A DNA stretch of 64,000 nt from an uncultured Dysosmobacter sp. (GCA_947625655.1 CANQPD010000005.1:115340-179339); one strand, 5' to 3'; counted from the first letter of the stretch, positions 1 through 8,682 are shown. Program-made: numbers and translations. Notes: generated from the sequence alone by a model not told the origin.

Positions 1-1354
1 GCAGGTAGCCGTTGCGCTTGCCGGCCTTGGCCATCTGCAGCATCTTCTTGCACTCCCGCAGGCCGTCGCCGTACTCAATCTGGATCTCCCGGTCCGGGTC
101 GATGTGCTTGATGGCCTCCACCACGGCGGCGGCCACGCCGCCGCCCACGGCGAAGCCCCGGCCCATGCCGGTGCCCTCGCTCATGTCGTCGTCAGGATCG
201 GCCTCGATCTTGGCAAAGTCGATGTCCTTGGCGTCAAACATGCCCTGGAGCTCCTCAAAGGTCAGCACGAAGTCCACGTCGGAGCGGACGGTGCGGCGGT
301 TGGCCTCCAGCTTTTTGGCGGCGCAGGGCCCGATGAACACGATGCGGGCGTTGGGGTGGTCCTTCTTCACCATGCGGGCGGTGATGACCATGGGGGTCAG
401 GGCCATGGAGATGTTGTCCTTGAATTCCGGGAACTGGGTCTTGGCCATCATGGACCAGGCGGGGCAGCAGGAGGTGCCCATCCAGGGCAGCTTCTCCGGG
501 ACCTCTCTCAAAAAGTCGTTGGCCTCCTGCACGGTGCAAAGATCTGCGCCGATGGCGACTTCCACCACATCGGCAAAGCCCAGGGTGCGCATGGCGGAGC
601 GCAGCCGGGCGGGGGTGGCGTCCTTGCCGAACTGGCCCACGAAGGCGGGGGCCACGCAGGCGATGACCTCCTCGCCCCGGCGGATGGCGGTGATGAGCTG
701 GAAGATCTGGCTCTTGTCGGCGATGGCGCCGAAGGGGCAGTTTACCAGGCACATGCCGCAGGAGACGCACTTGTCATAGTTGATCTTGGCCCGGCCCTGC
801 TCATCGGACTCGATGGCGTTCATGCCGCAGGCGGCGGCGCAGGGCCGCTCGATATAGCTGATGGCCCGGTAGGGGCACTGGTTGAAGCACTTGCCGCACT
901 TAATGCACTTGCTCTGGTCGATGTGGCAGTACTTGTCCTTGTCAAGGTAAATGGCGTCCTTGGGGCATACGTTCTGGCAGGGGTGGGAAAGGCAGCCCTG
1001 GCAGCTGTCGGTAATGCGGATCTGCTTGGGGGGGCAGGCATTGCAGGCAGAGTGGATCACGTTGACCAGGGGGTTTTCAAAATACTTCTGGTCGGTGACA
1101 GCCTCGTTGATATGGGTGCTCAGATGGCCGCCGATGTCGATGTTCATGCCCAGGGCCAGCCGCACCCGGGCAATGATGACCGCCCGCTCCAGATACACGT
1201 CGTGGCGGTACTTCGCCACATCGCCGGGGACCAGCTTATAGGGGATCAGGTCCACCTGGTCCCGGTCGTTCTCGTCATACGTATAGGCCAGCCGTGCCAC
1301 CTCGGTGAATACGCTGCGGCGGATATCGTCTACCGCGCTATGTACGCCTCTCAT
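1..1354 (-). CDS. [FeFe] hydrogenase, group B-like (3' end outside window)
   Basis: Iron-only hydrogenase with ferredoxin-type clusters, expected to couple ferredoxin oxidation to H2 or to act as an H2 sensor. The first ~250 residues carry cysteine runs for several [4Fe-4S] clusters (CQGCLSHPCQNVCP, CIKCGKCFNQCP, CVSCGMCLVNCP). The H-cluster domain follows, with TSCCPAW near residue 295 and GPCAAKKLEA near 340. GPC in place of the MPC of classical group A enzymes is what points to group B. The third H-cluster motif lies beyond the edge. The ATG at 1354 is preceded by GGAGGAGAGA. The gene stands alone, divergent from the DUF4340 operon. Family is secure; catalytic versus sensory role is not known. 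Confidence 0.88.
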   Translation of the reverse strand, partial: MRGVHSAVDDIRRSVFTEVARLAYTYDENDRDQVDLIPYKLVPGDVAKYRHDVYLERAVIIARVRLALGMNIDIGGHLSTHINEAVTDQKYFENPLVNVIHSACNACPPKQIRITDSCQGCLSHPCQNVCPKDAIYLDKDKYCHIDQSKCIKCGKCFNQCPYRAISYIERPCAAACGMNAIESDEQGRAKINYDKCVSCGMCLVNCPFGAIADKSQIFQLITAIRRGEEVIACVAPAFVGQFGKDATPARLRSAMRTLGFADVVEVAIGADLCTVQEANDFLREVPEKLPWMGTSCCPAWSMMAKTQFPEFKDNISMALTPMVITARMVKKDHPNARIVFIGPCAAKKLEANRRTVRSDVDFVLTFEELQGMFDAKDIDFAKIEADPDDDMSEGTGMGRGFAVGGGVAAAVVEAIKHIDPDREIQIEYGDGLRECKKMLQMAKAGKRNGYL

Positions 1355-1383
1355 ACGTCTCTCTCCTCCATACATTCGCCGGA

Positions 1384-1453
1384 CGGTCGCATACCGACCC
1401 AGCTTGTGATTTGGTCGCGACCATATTATATTAAATCGTCCGCGCTTTTGCAA
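1384..1453 (-). promoter_or_regulatory. Hydrogenase promoter with two palindromic operators
   Basis: On the minus strand, TTGCAA (1448-1453) and TATAAT (1425-1430) are separated by exactly 17 bases. Immediately downstream of the -10 is a perfect palindrome TGGTCGCGACCA (1412-1423), and 14 bases on is a second with the same half-sites, GGTCG-catac-CGACC (1384-1398). Position over the start site suggests a repressor binding GGTCG/CGACC half-sites. I do not recognise the regulator. The rest of the 366-base gap 1355-1720 holds only this promoter and the divergent one at 1567. Confidence 0.6.
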
Positions 1454-1566
1454 GGATATGTTCCAGGAAATCCAAGGAAAATCCGCTTTTTGGCGGGCTC
1501 TTTGCGCCGGCCCTTTCAGGTGAGTTTCAGTTTCCCCGGATATCCTCTGTAATACCGGCGGAAAAA

Positions 1567-1595
1567 TTGATTTTTCGTATCATTTGCGGTATAAT
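1567..1595 (+). promoter_or_regulatory. Sigma-A promoter of the DUF4340/two-component operon
   Basis: TTGATT (1567-1572), a 17-base spacer and TATAAT (1590-1595) precede the DUF4340 gene by about 125 bases. Confidence 0.6.
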
Positions 1596-1720
1596 GCGGT
1601 ATTACCCGCAGTGCGCAGGAACCGGCGCGGTTTTCCGGGACATCCCGGCCGCCGGCAGGCGTACCGCCCTCTGCCCGCCGCGGGGTCCAAACACGACCGA
1701 GCCGACAGGAGGATTTTCCC

Positions 1721-2734
1721 ATGACCTGGCAAGAAAGACGAACCGTTACCATTCTCTGCGCGATCCTGGCGGTGCTGAGCGCCGCGCTGCTGATCGTGCT
1801 GGGGCTCCGATACCAGCAGAACCGGGATCTCCCCGCCCAGGAGGAGGGCGCGGTGCCCGGCACTGTCACGGACCCGTCCGCCATCATCACCCTGGCCTAT
1901 GAAAACGGCAGCACCTCGCTGTCCTTCTCCCTCAACGAGGCGGGGAAGTGGATCTGGGACGCGGACGCCGATTTCCCGCTGGACGATGCCACCGTCGCCT
2001 CCATTCTGGAGCTGCTGACCACCTGGAAGCCCCAGCAGACCATCACCGACAGTGAGACCCTGGAAGACTGCGGCATGGACGATCCCACGGCCACGCTCAC
2101 CGCCGGCACCGCCCAGGGCGGGACCGTGACCATGGTCCTGGGCAGGGCCACCACCGACGGAAACAGCTATTACATGCGTCTCAACGGCGATGAATCCACG
2201 GCCTACATCATCGACGGCGCCCTGTACCGGCTGCTGTGCGTGCCCATTTACGACATGTGCGCCCTGCCGCAGCTGCCGCAGCTGCCGGAGAGCGCCCTCC
2301 AGTCCGTCACCATCCGGGGCGCCGCCCCGGCGGAGGGGGAGAGCGGCGCCGTCACCGTTTTGGCCGCCCGGCGGGCCGAGGGCGAGGACAGCGTCACCAC
2401 CTGGCGATCCGGCGGCGCCAACGTCACCGACGACGAGACGGTCCGGGCGCTGCTGGAGGATCTGGAGTCCCTGTCCTTTGAAAAATGCGTGGACTACCGC
2501 CCCTCTGACGAGGCGGCGGAAATCTGCGGCTTTGACAATCCCGCGGCGGAGGTAACGGTGGAATACGTCGCCGACAGCGGCACGGAACAGACGCTGGAGC
2601 TGGCCATCGGCGTCCGGCTGCCCGACGGATCCGGCCGCTATGCCCGGCTGGGGGACGACTCCACCATCTATCTGCTGGCCACCGACGCCCTGGATCCGCT
2701 GATGCGGGTGGCCGCCAACGGGCTGGAGGGCTGA
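1721..2734 (+). CDS. DUF4340 domain-containing membrane-anchored protein
   Basis: 337 residues with one N-terminal membrane segment (about 8-28) and a long extracytoplasmic part. Repeated blocks of the form hydrophobic strand, W-x-W-D, FPLD, then a leucine-rich helix and a 'EDCGMDDPTATLT' strand are the DUF4340 signature; a second related block occurs near residues 235-300. DUF4340 proteins often accompany gliding/ABC-type export genes, but none is adjacent here. ATG follows GGAGGATTTTCCC. It is first in an operon with a response regulator and a kinase, so a role in the same envelope response is possible, though not shown. Confidence 0.8.
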   Translation: MTWQERRTVTILCAILAVLSAALLIVLGLRYQQNRDLPAQEEGAVPGTVTDPSAIITLAYENGSTSLSFSLNEAGKWIWDADADFPLDDATVASILELLTTWKPQQTITDSETLEDCGMDDPTATLTAGTAQGGTVTMVLGRATTDGNSYYMRLNGDESTAYIIDGALYRLLCVPIYDMCALPQLPQLPESALQSVTIRGAAPAEGESGAVTVLAARRAEGEDSVTTWRSGGANVTDDETVRALLEDLESLSFEKCVDYRPSDEAAEICGFDNPAAEVTVEYVADSGTEQTLELAIGVRLPDGSGRYARLGDDSTIYLLATDALDPLMRVAANGLEG

Positions 2735-2770
2735 CCGGCTTTTCCGTGATCTTGAAAGGAGGGCTTTTTC

Positions 2771-3451
2771 ATGCGCGTGCTGGTGGTCGAGGACGAGGTG
2801 CGGCTGGCCTCCACCCTGCAGGACCTGCTGGAATTGAACGGCTACACCACCGATATCTGCCACGACGGCGAGGCGGGGCTGGACAACGCCCTGTCCGCCA
2901 TTTACGACGTGGTGGTGCTGGACGTGATGCTGCCCAGGATGGACGGCTTCACCGTGGTGCAGCGGCTGCGGGCCGCGGGAAACAGCACGCCGGTGCTGAT
3001 GCTCACCGCCCGGTCAGAGGTAAGCGACCGGGTGACGGGGCTGGACCGGGGGGCGGACTACTATCTGACCAAGCCCTTCGAGCCCCGGGAGCTGCTGGCC
3101 TGCATCCGGGCTCTGTCCCGGCGGCAGCCGGAGCTGCGGAACACCGACGCCCTGGAATACGGCGATCTGAAGCTGGACAAGAACTCCTTTACCCTTCTCT
3201 GCGGGGAGCGGTCCGTCCGCCTGAGCCGCAAGGAATTCGACATGATGGAGCTGCTGATGCTGAATCAGGAGATCGTCATTACCAAGGAAAATCTGCTTTT
3301 GAAGATCTGGGGCTATGAGTCCGACGCGGAGGACAACAATGTGGAGGTCTATATCTCCTTCCTCCGCCGGAAGCTGGCCCATCTGCGCTCCACCGTGAAG
3401 ATCAAGACCATCCGCATGGTGGGATACTGCCTGGAGCGCTCTTCGGATTGA
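2771..3451 (+). CDS. OmpR/PhoB-family response regulator
   Basis: 226 residues: an N-terminal receiver domain (acidic pair E7-D8, phospho-acceptor Asp in VVVLDVMLPRMDG near residue 51, Lys in TKPFEPREL near 101) and a C-terminal winged-helix DNA-binding domain (LSRKEFDMMELLM onward, ending RMVGYCLE). The ATG is preceded by GAAAGGAGGG. It is 36 bases after the DUF4340 gene and 69 before the kinase, forming a standard two-component operon. The signal and target genes are not evident. Confidence 0.93.
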   Translation: MRVLVVEDEVRLASTLQDLLELNGYTTDICHDGEAGLDNALSAIYDVVVLDVMLPRMDGFTVVQRLRAAGNSTPVLMLTARSEVSDRVTGLDRGADYYLTKPFEPRELLACIRALSRRQPELRNTDALEYGDLKLDKNSFTLLCGERSVRLSRKEFDMMELLMLNQEIVITKENLLLKIWGYESDAEDNNVEVYISFLRRKLAHLRSTVKIKTIRMVGYCLERSSD

Positions 3452-3453
3452 CG

Positions 3454-3492
3454 GTTTCCACGATTTCCACCGTGTTTTCCACATTTTCCACA
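3454..3492 (+). repeat. Four clustered TTTCCAC motifs (DnaA-box-like)
   Basis: Between the regulator stop and the kinase start TTTCCAC occurs four times, starting at 3455, 3464, 3476 and 3485. The last two are TTTTCCACA, the same nine-mer used in the dnaA-dnaN intergenic region of this window. Spacing is 9, 12 and 9 bases. Confidence 0.55.
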
Positions 3493-3520
3493 GACTTTTC
3501 GACAAGGGGGAACGCTTGTC

Positions 3521-4759
3521 ATGATCCGAAAACTGCGGCTGAAGCTGGTGGCCATCTGCATGGCCATGGTCACCGCCGTGCTGGCGGCGGTGTTCCTGTC
3601 CGTCTTTTTCGCCATGCGGCGGAATGTGCAGGAGCTGAGCCGCCAGCTCCTCTTCCGGGTGGCCCAGGAGAGCGGCTATTCCCTGGGCGGGCAGCCCAGC
3701 GCGGGCATCGCCATCGACGGCGACCAGACCATCCTGCTGCCCTATTTCACCGTGAATGTCTATTCCGGCAGGGGCACCTATTACGCCGACGTCACCGGGG
3801 GCACCTACGCCAATCTGGACGACAGCGAGGAGCTGACCGCCATTTTGCGGGACTGTCTGGCCCAGGACGCCAGCGAGGGCTTTATCCGGGACTATCACCT
3901 GCGGTATCTGCGCCAGGACAAGGGGCTGTACATCCGGCTGGCCTTTGTGGACACCTCCATGGAGCGGGCGATCCTTCAGGAGATGATGGGCAGCTATCTG
4001 GTCATCGGCGCCGCGGCGCTGCTGCTTTTGCTGGGGGTGTCCATCCTCCTCTCCCGATGGGCCACCCGGCCGGTGGAAAACGCCTGGCGGCAGCAGCGCC
4101 AGTTTTTGTCCGACGCCTCCCACGAGCTGAAAACGCCGCTGACCGTCATCCTCTCCAACGCGGAGCTGCTGGAGACGGCGCAGCTTGCGGACAGGCCCGC
4201 CCGCTGGGCGGACAACATCCGCACCGAGGCCCAGCAGATGAAGTCCCTGGTGGAGGAGATGCTGACCCTGGCCCGGGCGGACAATATGGTCCGCACTGTT
4301 GTGCTTGCGGAGGTCTCCCTCTCTGACATCGCCGCCGACTGTGCCCTGGCCTTTGAGCCCGTGGCCTTCGAGGCGGGAAAACCGCTGGAGTATCAGATCA
4401 AGGAGGACGTGACGGTGCCGGGGGACCGGGACAAGCTGCGCCAGCTGGTCTCCGTCCTGCTGGACAACGCCATCAAATACGGCGCGGAGGGCGGGACCAT
4501 CACCCTGTCCCTCCAGAAGACGGACCGGGCGGCAAGGCTTACGGTGTCCAACCCCGGCGCGCCCATCCCCGCGGAGCAGCTGCCCCGGCTGTTCGAGCGG
4601 TTTTACCGGGCGGACGCCTCCCGGGGGGAGCAGTCCGGCTTTGGCCTGGGGCTGCCCATCGCCCGGACCATCGCGGAGGAGCACAAGGGCTCCCTGCGGG
4701 CCGAGAGCGACGCATCGTCCACGCGGTTTATCTTCACCATGCCGCTGAAACGGTCATAA
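3521..4759 (+). CDS. Sensor histidine kinase
   Basis: 412 residues: transmembrane helices at about 8-31 and 158-180 flank an extracytoplasmic sensor region of about 125 residues. The cytoplasmic part has a HisKA helix with the phospho-acceptor in SDASHELKTPL (around residue 200), the N box LDNAIKYG, and the G2 box FGLGLPIARTI, with the intervening FERFYRAD. Partner of the upstream regulator. ATG follows AAGGGGGAACGC. Ligand unknown. Confidence 0.92.
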   Translation: MIRKLRLKLVAICMAMVTAVLAAVFLSVFFAMRRNVQELSRQLLFRVAQESGYSLGGQPSAGIAIDGDQTILLPYFTVNVYSGRGTYYADVTGGTYANLDDSEELTAILRDCLAQDASEGFIRDYHLRYLRQDKGLYIRLAFVDTSMERAILQEMMGSYLVIGAAALLLLLGVSILLSRWATRPVENAWRQQRQFLSDASHELKTPLTVILSNAELLETAQLADRPARWADNIRTEAQQMKSLVEEMLTLARADNMVRTVVLAEVSLSDIAADCALAFEPVAFEAGKPLEYQIKEDVTVPGDRDKLRQLVSVLLDNAIKYGAEGGTITLSLQKTDRAARLTVSNPGAPIPAEQLPRLFERFYRADASRGEQSGFGLGLPIARTIAEEHKGSLRAESDASSTRFIFTMPLKRS

Positions 4760-4766
4760 AACTATC

Positions 4767-4825
4767 GGGCGGCTGATAGACGCCCCTACCGAAAGAAAAT
4801 CCGTAGGGGCGGCTATCAGCCGCCC
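4767..4825. repeat. 23-base inverted repeat carrying the GTAGGGGCGG motif
   Basis: Arms 4767-4789 and 4803-4825 are complementary with one mismatch and a 13-base loop. There is no T run, so it is a weak candidate terminator. The terminal CCGTAGGGGC motif recurs at about 8251 and at 24029/24108, suggesting a dispersed repeat. It follows the first kinase gene. Confidence 0.65.
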
Positions 4826-4871
4826 CTTGTCCGCACAATCTCCACAGAGCGGTTTTGCCGCTCTGCAAAAT

Positions 4872-4912
4872 CGTAAGAAATTCGTAAGATTTTCGTCGGC
4901 CGTCCCGTAAGA
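4872..4912 (+). promoter_or_regulatory. Phased direct repeats, probable OmpR-type operator
   Basis: CGTAAGA occurs at 4872, 4883 and 4906, with a partial CGT at 4894. This gives 11-, 11- and 12-base steps, about one helical turn. OmpR/PhoB-family regulators bind such direct repeats head to tail. It lies 40 bases upstream of the second response-regulator gene, so autoregulation is the likely use. Confidence 0.6.
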
Positions 4913-4952
4913 AATTCCCGATATTCTGAAGCTGGCTCAAGGAGGGAAGCAC

Positions 4953-5654
4953 ATGAACGAATGCATCCTGGTTGTGGATGACGACCCTGAGATCGTCGGC
5001 GCCATCGCCATCACCCTGGAGCGGGAGGGCTACCGCGTCCTGCGGGCCTACTCTGGGCTGGAGGCCCTGGACCTGGCCCTGGACCCGGCGGTGCGGCTGA
5101 TCCTCATTGATGTGATGATGCCGAAGCTGGACGGCCTGTCCGCCCTGATCCGCATTCGGGAGAAGCGGAACCTGCCCGTCATCGTCCTCTCCGCCAAGAG
5201 CGAGGACACGGACAAGATCCTGGGCCTCTCCATGGGGGCGGACGACTATATCACCAAGCCCTACAATCCCCAGGAGCTGGCTGCCCGGGTGCGGAGCCAG
5301 CTGCGGCGGTACACGTCTTTGGGGGACATCCACGCAGAGGGGCGGGGGAACGTCATCGTCAACGGGCGGCTCCGGTACGACCCGGACAAGTCCCTTCTGC
5401 TGGCGGACGGCGATCCGGTGCGGCTGACCCCCACGGAGACCAGGATCGTGGATCTGCTGATGCGCAATCCCGGCCGGGTGTTCCCGGCGGAGGAGATCTA
5501 CCGCCGGGTGTGGAACGAGGACGCCTACGCCTGCGAGAACACGGTGATGGTCCACATCCGCCGCATTCGGGAGAAGATCGAGCTGAATCCCAAGGAGCCA
5601 GATTACATTAAGGTGGTGTGGGGCATTGGATACAAAATGGAACAGCACGGATAA
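4953..5654 (+). CDS. OmpR/PhoB-family response regulator
   Basis: 233 residues. Receiver domain with acidic residues in VVDDDPEIV (about 7-15), phospho-acceptor in LILIDVMMPKLDG (about 52), and the conserved Lys in TKPYNPQEL (about 104). The C-terminal winged helix starts near VRLTPTETRIVDLL and ends KVVWGIGYKME. ATG follows AAGGAGGGAAGCAC. The kinase gene begins inside its last 29 bases, indicating translational coupling. Confidence 0.93.
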   Translation: MNECILVVDDDPEIVGAIAITLEREGYRVLRAYSGLEALDLALDPAVRLILIDVMMPKLDGLSALIRIREKRNLPVIVLSAKSEDTDKILGLSMGADDYITKPYNPQELAARVRSQLRRYTSLGDIHAEGRGNVIVNGRLRYDPDKSLLLADGDPVRLTPTETRIVDLLMRNPGRVFPAEEIYRRVWNEDAYACENTVMVHIRRIREKIELNPKEPDYIKVVWGIGYKMEQHG

Positions 5655-7935
5655 GGGGCCGGAGGAGGCCCCGGAGCTGGTTACAGTGAAAACTCTCCCA
5701 GAGGCGGCGGGATCCGCCGCCGTGGAACAGCCCTCCCCGGGGAGGGGGCGGCAGGCCAGGGCCGTGATTGGATTTCTGGCCTTTTTCCTGGGGCTGAGCC
5801 TGACCCTGGGCAGCCTGGGGGCCATCGCGGGGCGGCTGGTCTGGCAGCGGGGTGCCAGCCCGCTGGAGACAGACTGGCAGGAGACGGACGCCTTCCGGGG
5901 GCAGGTCTCCGCCTATCTGCGGGACTTTCTGACCCTGGCGGCGGGGGAGGAGCTGACGTGGTACAACGACTGGTATGGGGGCGCCGCCACCGAGGAGGTG
6001 CTGGTCTCTGGCTGGGGCGGCGTTGCTGTTTCGGAGTATGAGACCGCGCTCACCCCTGTTCCCTCCTACCCCGCCTACCCCGATGACATGGACCCGGACT
6101 ACTGGTATCAGAACGACAAAAACGTGCTGTACCGCATCCGCAGGCAGGGCAGCGTATACAGTCCAGGTGAATGGTATTCCAACACCGACGGCGCGGTGCT
6201 GAGCCGCAATCTGCCGGAGGGCTATCATTTTCTGCTGACCTTCGCCAACGGCAAGGTCACCATTCTCAAGGACGGCGTGGAGCTGGACGTCTACGGCGAC
6301 GGCGTTTACACCGAAGATTCCGATTGGTTCGTCCCCGGCTACGACAACTTTCCGGCAGGGGACAATGTGAGCAGCGCGGTGGTGTACATGGCCGTCCGGG
6401 AGACGCCCACCCAGTATTACAGCACTGACTACGGCGTCCGGACCAGCGATATGTACTGGCCGTACCAGAGCCTGCAGGAGGCCCGCTCCTTTTGGCTGAC
6501 TCAGGCGGCGGCGCTGGCGGCGGGCCTTGTTCTGCTGGCCGTGTGGTTTGCCCTGCGGCGGGAGAAGCGGCTGGCGGATGAAAAGCTGGCCTCCTGGACG
6601 GTGCATGTGTGGACGGAGCCGCGGTTTCTGGCGGTGGCGGCATGCCTGCTGTGGATGACCGCCGGGAACTCCTATGTATCGGATATGGCCTGGGCCCTCC
6701 GCCATGAGCTTTTTCAGGGCTGGAACTATTGGGCCGGCCTGGCGGGGCGGTATCTGCTGTGCCTGCCGCTCTCCAACAGCCCCGCGCTGCTGGCGCTGGT
6801 GTGGGTGGTGTGGCTGATCCACAACGACCATAGGTACAATCCCAAGGAGAGGCGGCGGAGCCTGCTCCGTGGGCTGTTCCGCGCCCTGCGGGCGCGGGAT
6901 CTGAAACGGCCTGTGCAGAAGCGGCTGGCCCGGAACTCCGTAACACGTTTTTTGATTCTTCTGGCCGTTTTTCTGCCGTCCATGATTTTGGCAATCAGAT
7001 TTAGCTACGATGGGACTTTTGTACTGTTTTTCGCTGCCGCCGCGCTGATCCTGATTCTTCTGCTCTACACACTGTGGGGCCGCCGTGACCGCGCTCTGGC
7101 CCGGGACATCGGCTTTCTTTCCGACCAGGTGGAGGCCATCCGCTCCGGCGACCTGTCCACGCCGTTGGAACTGCCGGAAGACGCCGACCTGCGCCAGACG
7201 GCGGAGGCCCTGAACGACATCCAGGCGGGGCTGCATCGGGCGCTGGAGGAGCGGACCCGCAGCGAGCGGATGAAGGTGGAGCTGATCTCCAACGTGTCCC
7301 ACGATCTGAAAACGCCCCTGACCTCCATCCTGTCCTACGCGGAGCTGCTGCGGCAGGAGGAGCTTACGGGCGCGGCGGCGGATTACGCCCGCATCATCGA
7401 CGAGAAGGCCCAGCGTCTCAGCGCCATGGTGCAGGATGTGTTCGAGGTCAGCAAGGCCGCCGCCAGCCAGCTGCCCGTCCATCTGGAGCGGCTGGATTTG
7501 GCCAAGCTGCTGCGGCAGACCCTGGCGGACATGGACGATCCCATCCGGGCCAGCCAGCTGACCTTCAAGCTCGACCTGCCGGAGGAGCCGGTGATGATCG
7601 TGGCGGACGGCAAGCGGCTGTACCGGGTGTTCCAGAACCTGATCCAGAACGCCCTGCAGTACGCCCTGGAGGGCAGCCGGGTGTACCTGAGCCTGAAAAC
7701 CGGCCAGGGCAGGGCGGAGGCCAGTCTCCGCAACACCTCCCGCAGCGAGCTGCCGGAGGGGGTGGACTTCACCGCCCGGTTCGTCCGGGGGGACGAGAGC
7801 CGCACCGACGGCGGCAGCGGGCTGGGGCTGTCCATTGCCAGCTCCTTCACCGAGGCCTGCGGCGGGGAGTTCCGGGTGGAGACCGTGGCGGATCTGTTTA
7901 CCGCCGTGGTGAGTTTTCCGCTGGCGGAGGGATAG
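5626..7935 (+). CDS. Polytopic sensor histidine kinase (TTG start)
   Basis: 769 residues. One membrane helix at about 46-70 precedes an extracytoplasmic domain of over 200 residues. Five more helices follow (about 289-308, 335-352, 375-396, 442-460, 464-483), then a linker, HisKA with NVSHDLKTPLTSI (His about 557), N box QNLIQNALQYA (about 668) and G box GGSGLGLSIA (about 729). A TTG at 5626 lies 8 bases after AAGGTGGTG and is the chosen start; a GTG at 5686 is the alternative. Six helices is more than the usual two, so the membrane part may itself sense lipid or cell-wall state. Pairs with the overlapping regulator. Confidence 0.88.
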   Translation: MDTKWNSTDKGPEEAPELVTVKTLPEAAGSAAVEQPSPGRGRQARAVIGFLAFFLGLSLTLGSLGAIAGRLVWQRGASPLETDWQETDAFRGQVSAYLRDFLTLAAGEELTWYNDWYGGAATEEVLVSGWGGVAVSEYETALTPVPSYPAYPDDMDPDYWYQNDKNVLYRIRRQGSVYSPGEWYSNTDGAVLSRNLPEGYHFLLTFANGKVTILKDGVELDVYGDGVYTEDSDWFVPGYDNFPAGDNVSSAVVYMAVRETPTQYYSTDYGVRTSDMYWPYQSLQEARSFWLTQAAALAAGLVLLAVWFALRREKRLADEKLASWTVHVWTEPRFLAVAACLLWMTAGNSYVSDMAWALRHELFQGWNYWAGLAGRYLLCLPLSNSPALLALVWVVWLIHNDHRYNPKERRRSLLRGLFRALRARDLKRPVQKRLARNSVTRFLILLAVFLPSMILAIRFSYDGTFVLFFAAAALILILLLYTLWGRRDRALARDIGFLSDQVEAIRSGDLSTPLELPEDADLRQTAEALNDIQAGLHRALEERTRSERMKVELISNVSHDLKTPLTSILSYAELLRQEELTGAAADYARIIDEKAQRLSAMVQDVFEVSKAAASQLPVHLERLDLAKLLRQTLADMDDPIRASQLTFKLDLPEEPVMIVADGKRLYRVFQNLIQNALQYALEGSRVYLSLKTGQGRAEASLRNTSRSELPEGVDFTARFVRGDESRTDGGSGLGLSIASSFTEACGGEFRVETVADLFTAVVSFPLAEG

Positions 7936-7960
7936 GGGGCGCCGCAGCGCGGCGCGGGAA

Positions 7961-8265
7961 TGCACCCCCCATTCTTTTTCGTCTTGCCGAAAAAGAATGC
8001 GCCGTGCACGGTGGAAGAAAAAGACGCTCTGTCCAAACTGGCATCCCATGTGCCATGGGATGCCAGTTTGGGGATGCGGCGGCTGGAAGCAACGGCCGGA
8101 TAAAATTTGGATGGCTTCATCCGGCTGCGCTGGATGTTTGCGGTGATCCGGCGTTTATGCCGCATTTGGCCCGTGGGGGCAGACTTGTGGGCGCTTATCG
8201 CAAGGGCTTCTGCCCCTGGCCTCGCTGACGCTACGGGGGCTTTTTAATATCCGTAGGGGCCGATC
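7961..8265 (+). repeat. Palindromic element, copy 1
   Basis: Order of parts: TGCACCCC, a hairpin with arms CATTCTTTTTCG/CGAAAAAGAATG, the fixed palindromic linker GCCGTGCACGG, an A-rich stretch, then a perfect 18-base-arm palindrome (8033-8050 and 8054-8071, loop TGC). A second half shares blocks with copy 3 (ATCCGGCTGCGCT, GCAGACTTGTGGG, GCTGACGCTACGG) and ends at CCGTAGGGGCCGAT. Related copies are at 23719 (+) and 24413 (-). No long open frame is conserved among copies. Confidence 0.75.
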
Positions 8266-8424
8266 TCCGGCCTAAGAGCCGCCCTGCGGGCGGTTGGCCT
8301 CCGAAAGGCGGCCTGCGGGCCGCTCTGCCCACATCGGCCCTTGCGTATGCCGCATTTGGGACGTGGGGGCTGATTCGGGGTGCTCATCGCAAGGGCTTTT
8401 GCCTCCGGCCCGCTGACGCTATGC
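8158..8424 (+). repeat. Imperfect direct repeat pair
   Basis: The stretch 8158-8238 (TGCCGCATTTGG, GTGGGGGC, CGCAAGGGCTT, CGCTGACGCTA) recurs at 8349-8424 with the same blocks in the same order. Part of it also matches 24110-24220 on the other strand, so it is a module of the palindromic element that has been repeated locally. Confidence 0.6.
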
Positions 8425-8642
8425 TGGCTGTTTCTCCGCATTCATGCGGTGTGTCATCCCGTAGGGCGGGACGACCCGGCCCGCCGCTGCGCGGGCTTTT
8501 GTGCCTGCGCCGGTATGTCCTGCGGGGAAGGCGACCCTCCGCATGGGACACCCCGCCGCGCGGCCCATTGCTCTCCGCCGCCGCGATCTTGGCGGATAAC
8601 GGACGATCACAGGGCAGGCCATTGCACACGGCGCATATAAAA

Positions 8643-8682
8643 CGGCGGCAGACAGGCTGTTCCTGTCTGCCGCCGCTTTTTT
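8643..8682. terminator. Bidirectional terminator
   Basis: Perfect 14-base arms 8643-8656 and 8662-8675 (CGGCGGCAGACAGG) with a 5-base loop. The plus strand continues CTTTTTT; the minus strand continues TTTTATAT, serving the thioesterase gene. Confidence 0.85.
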
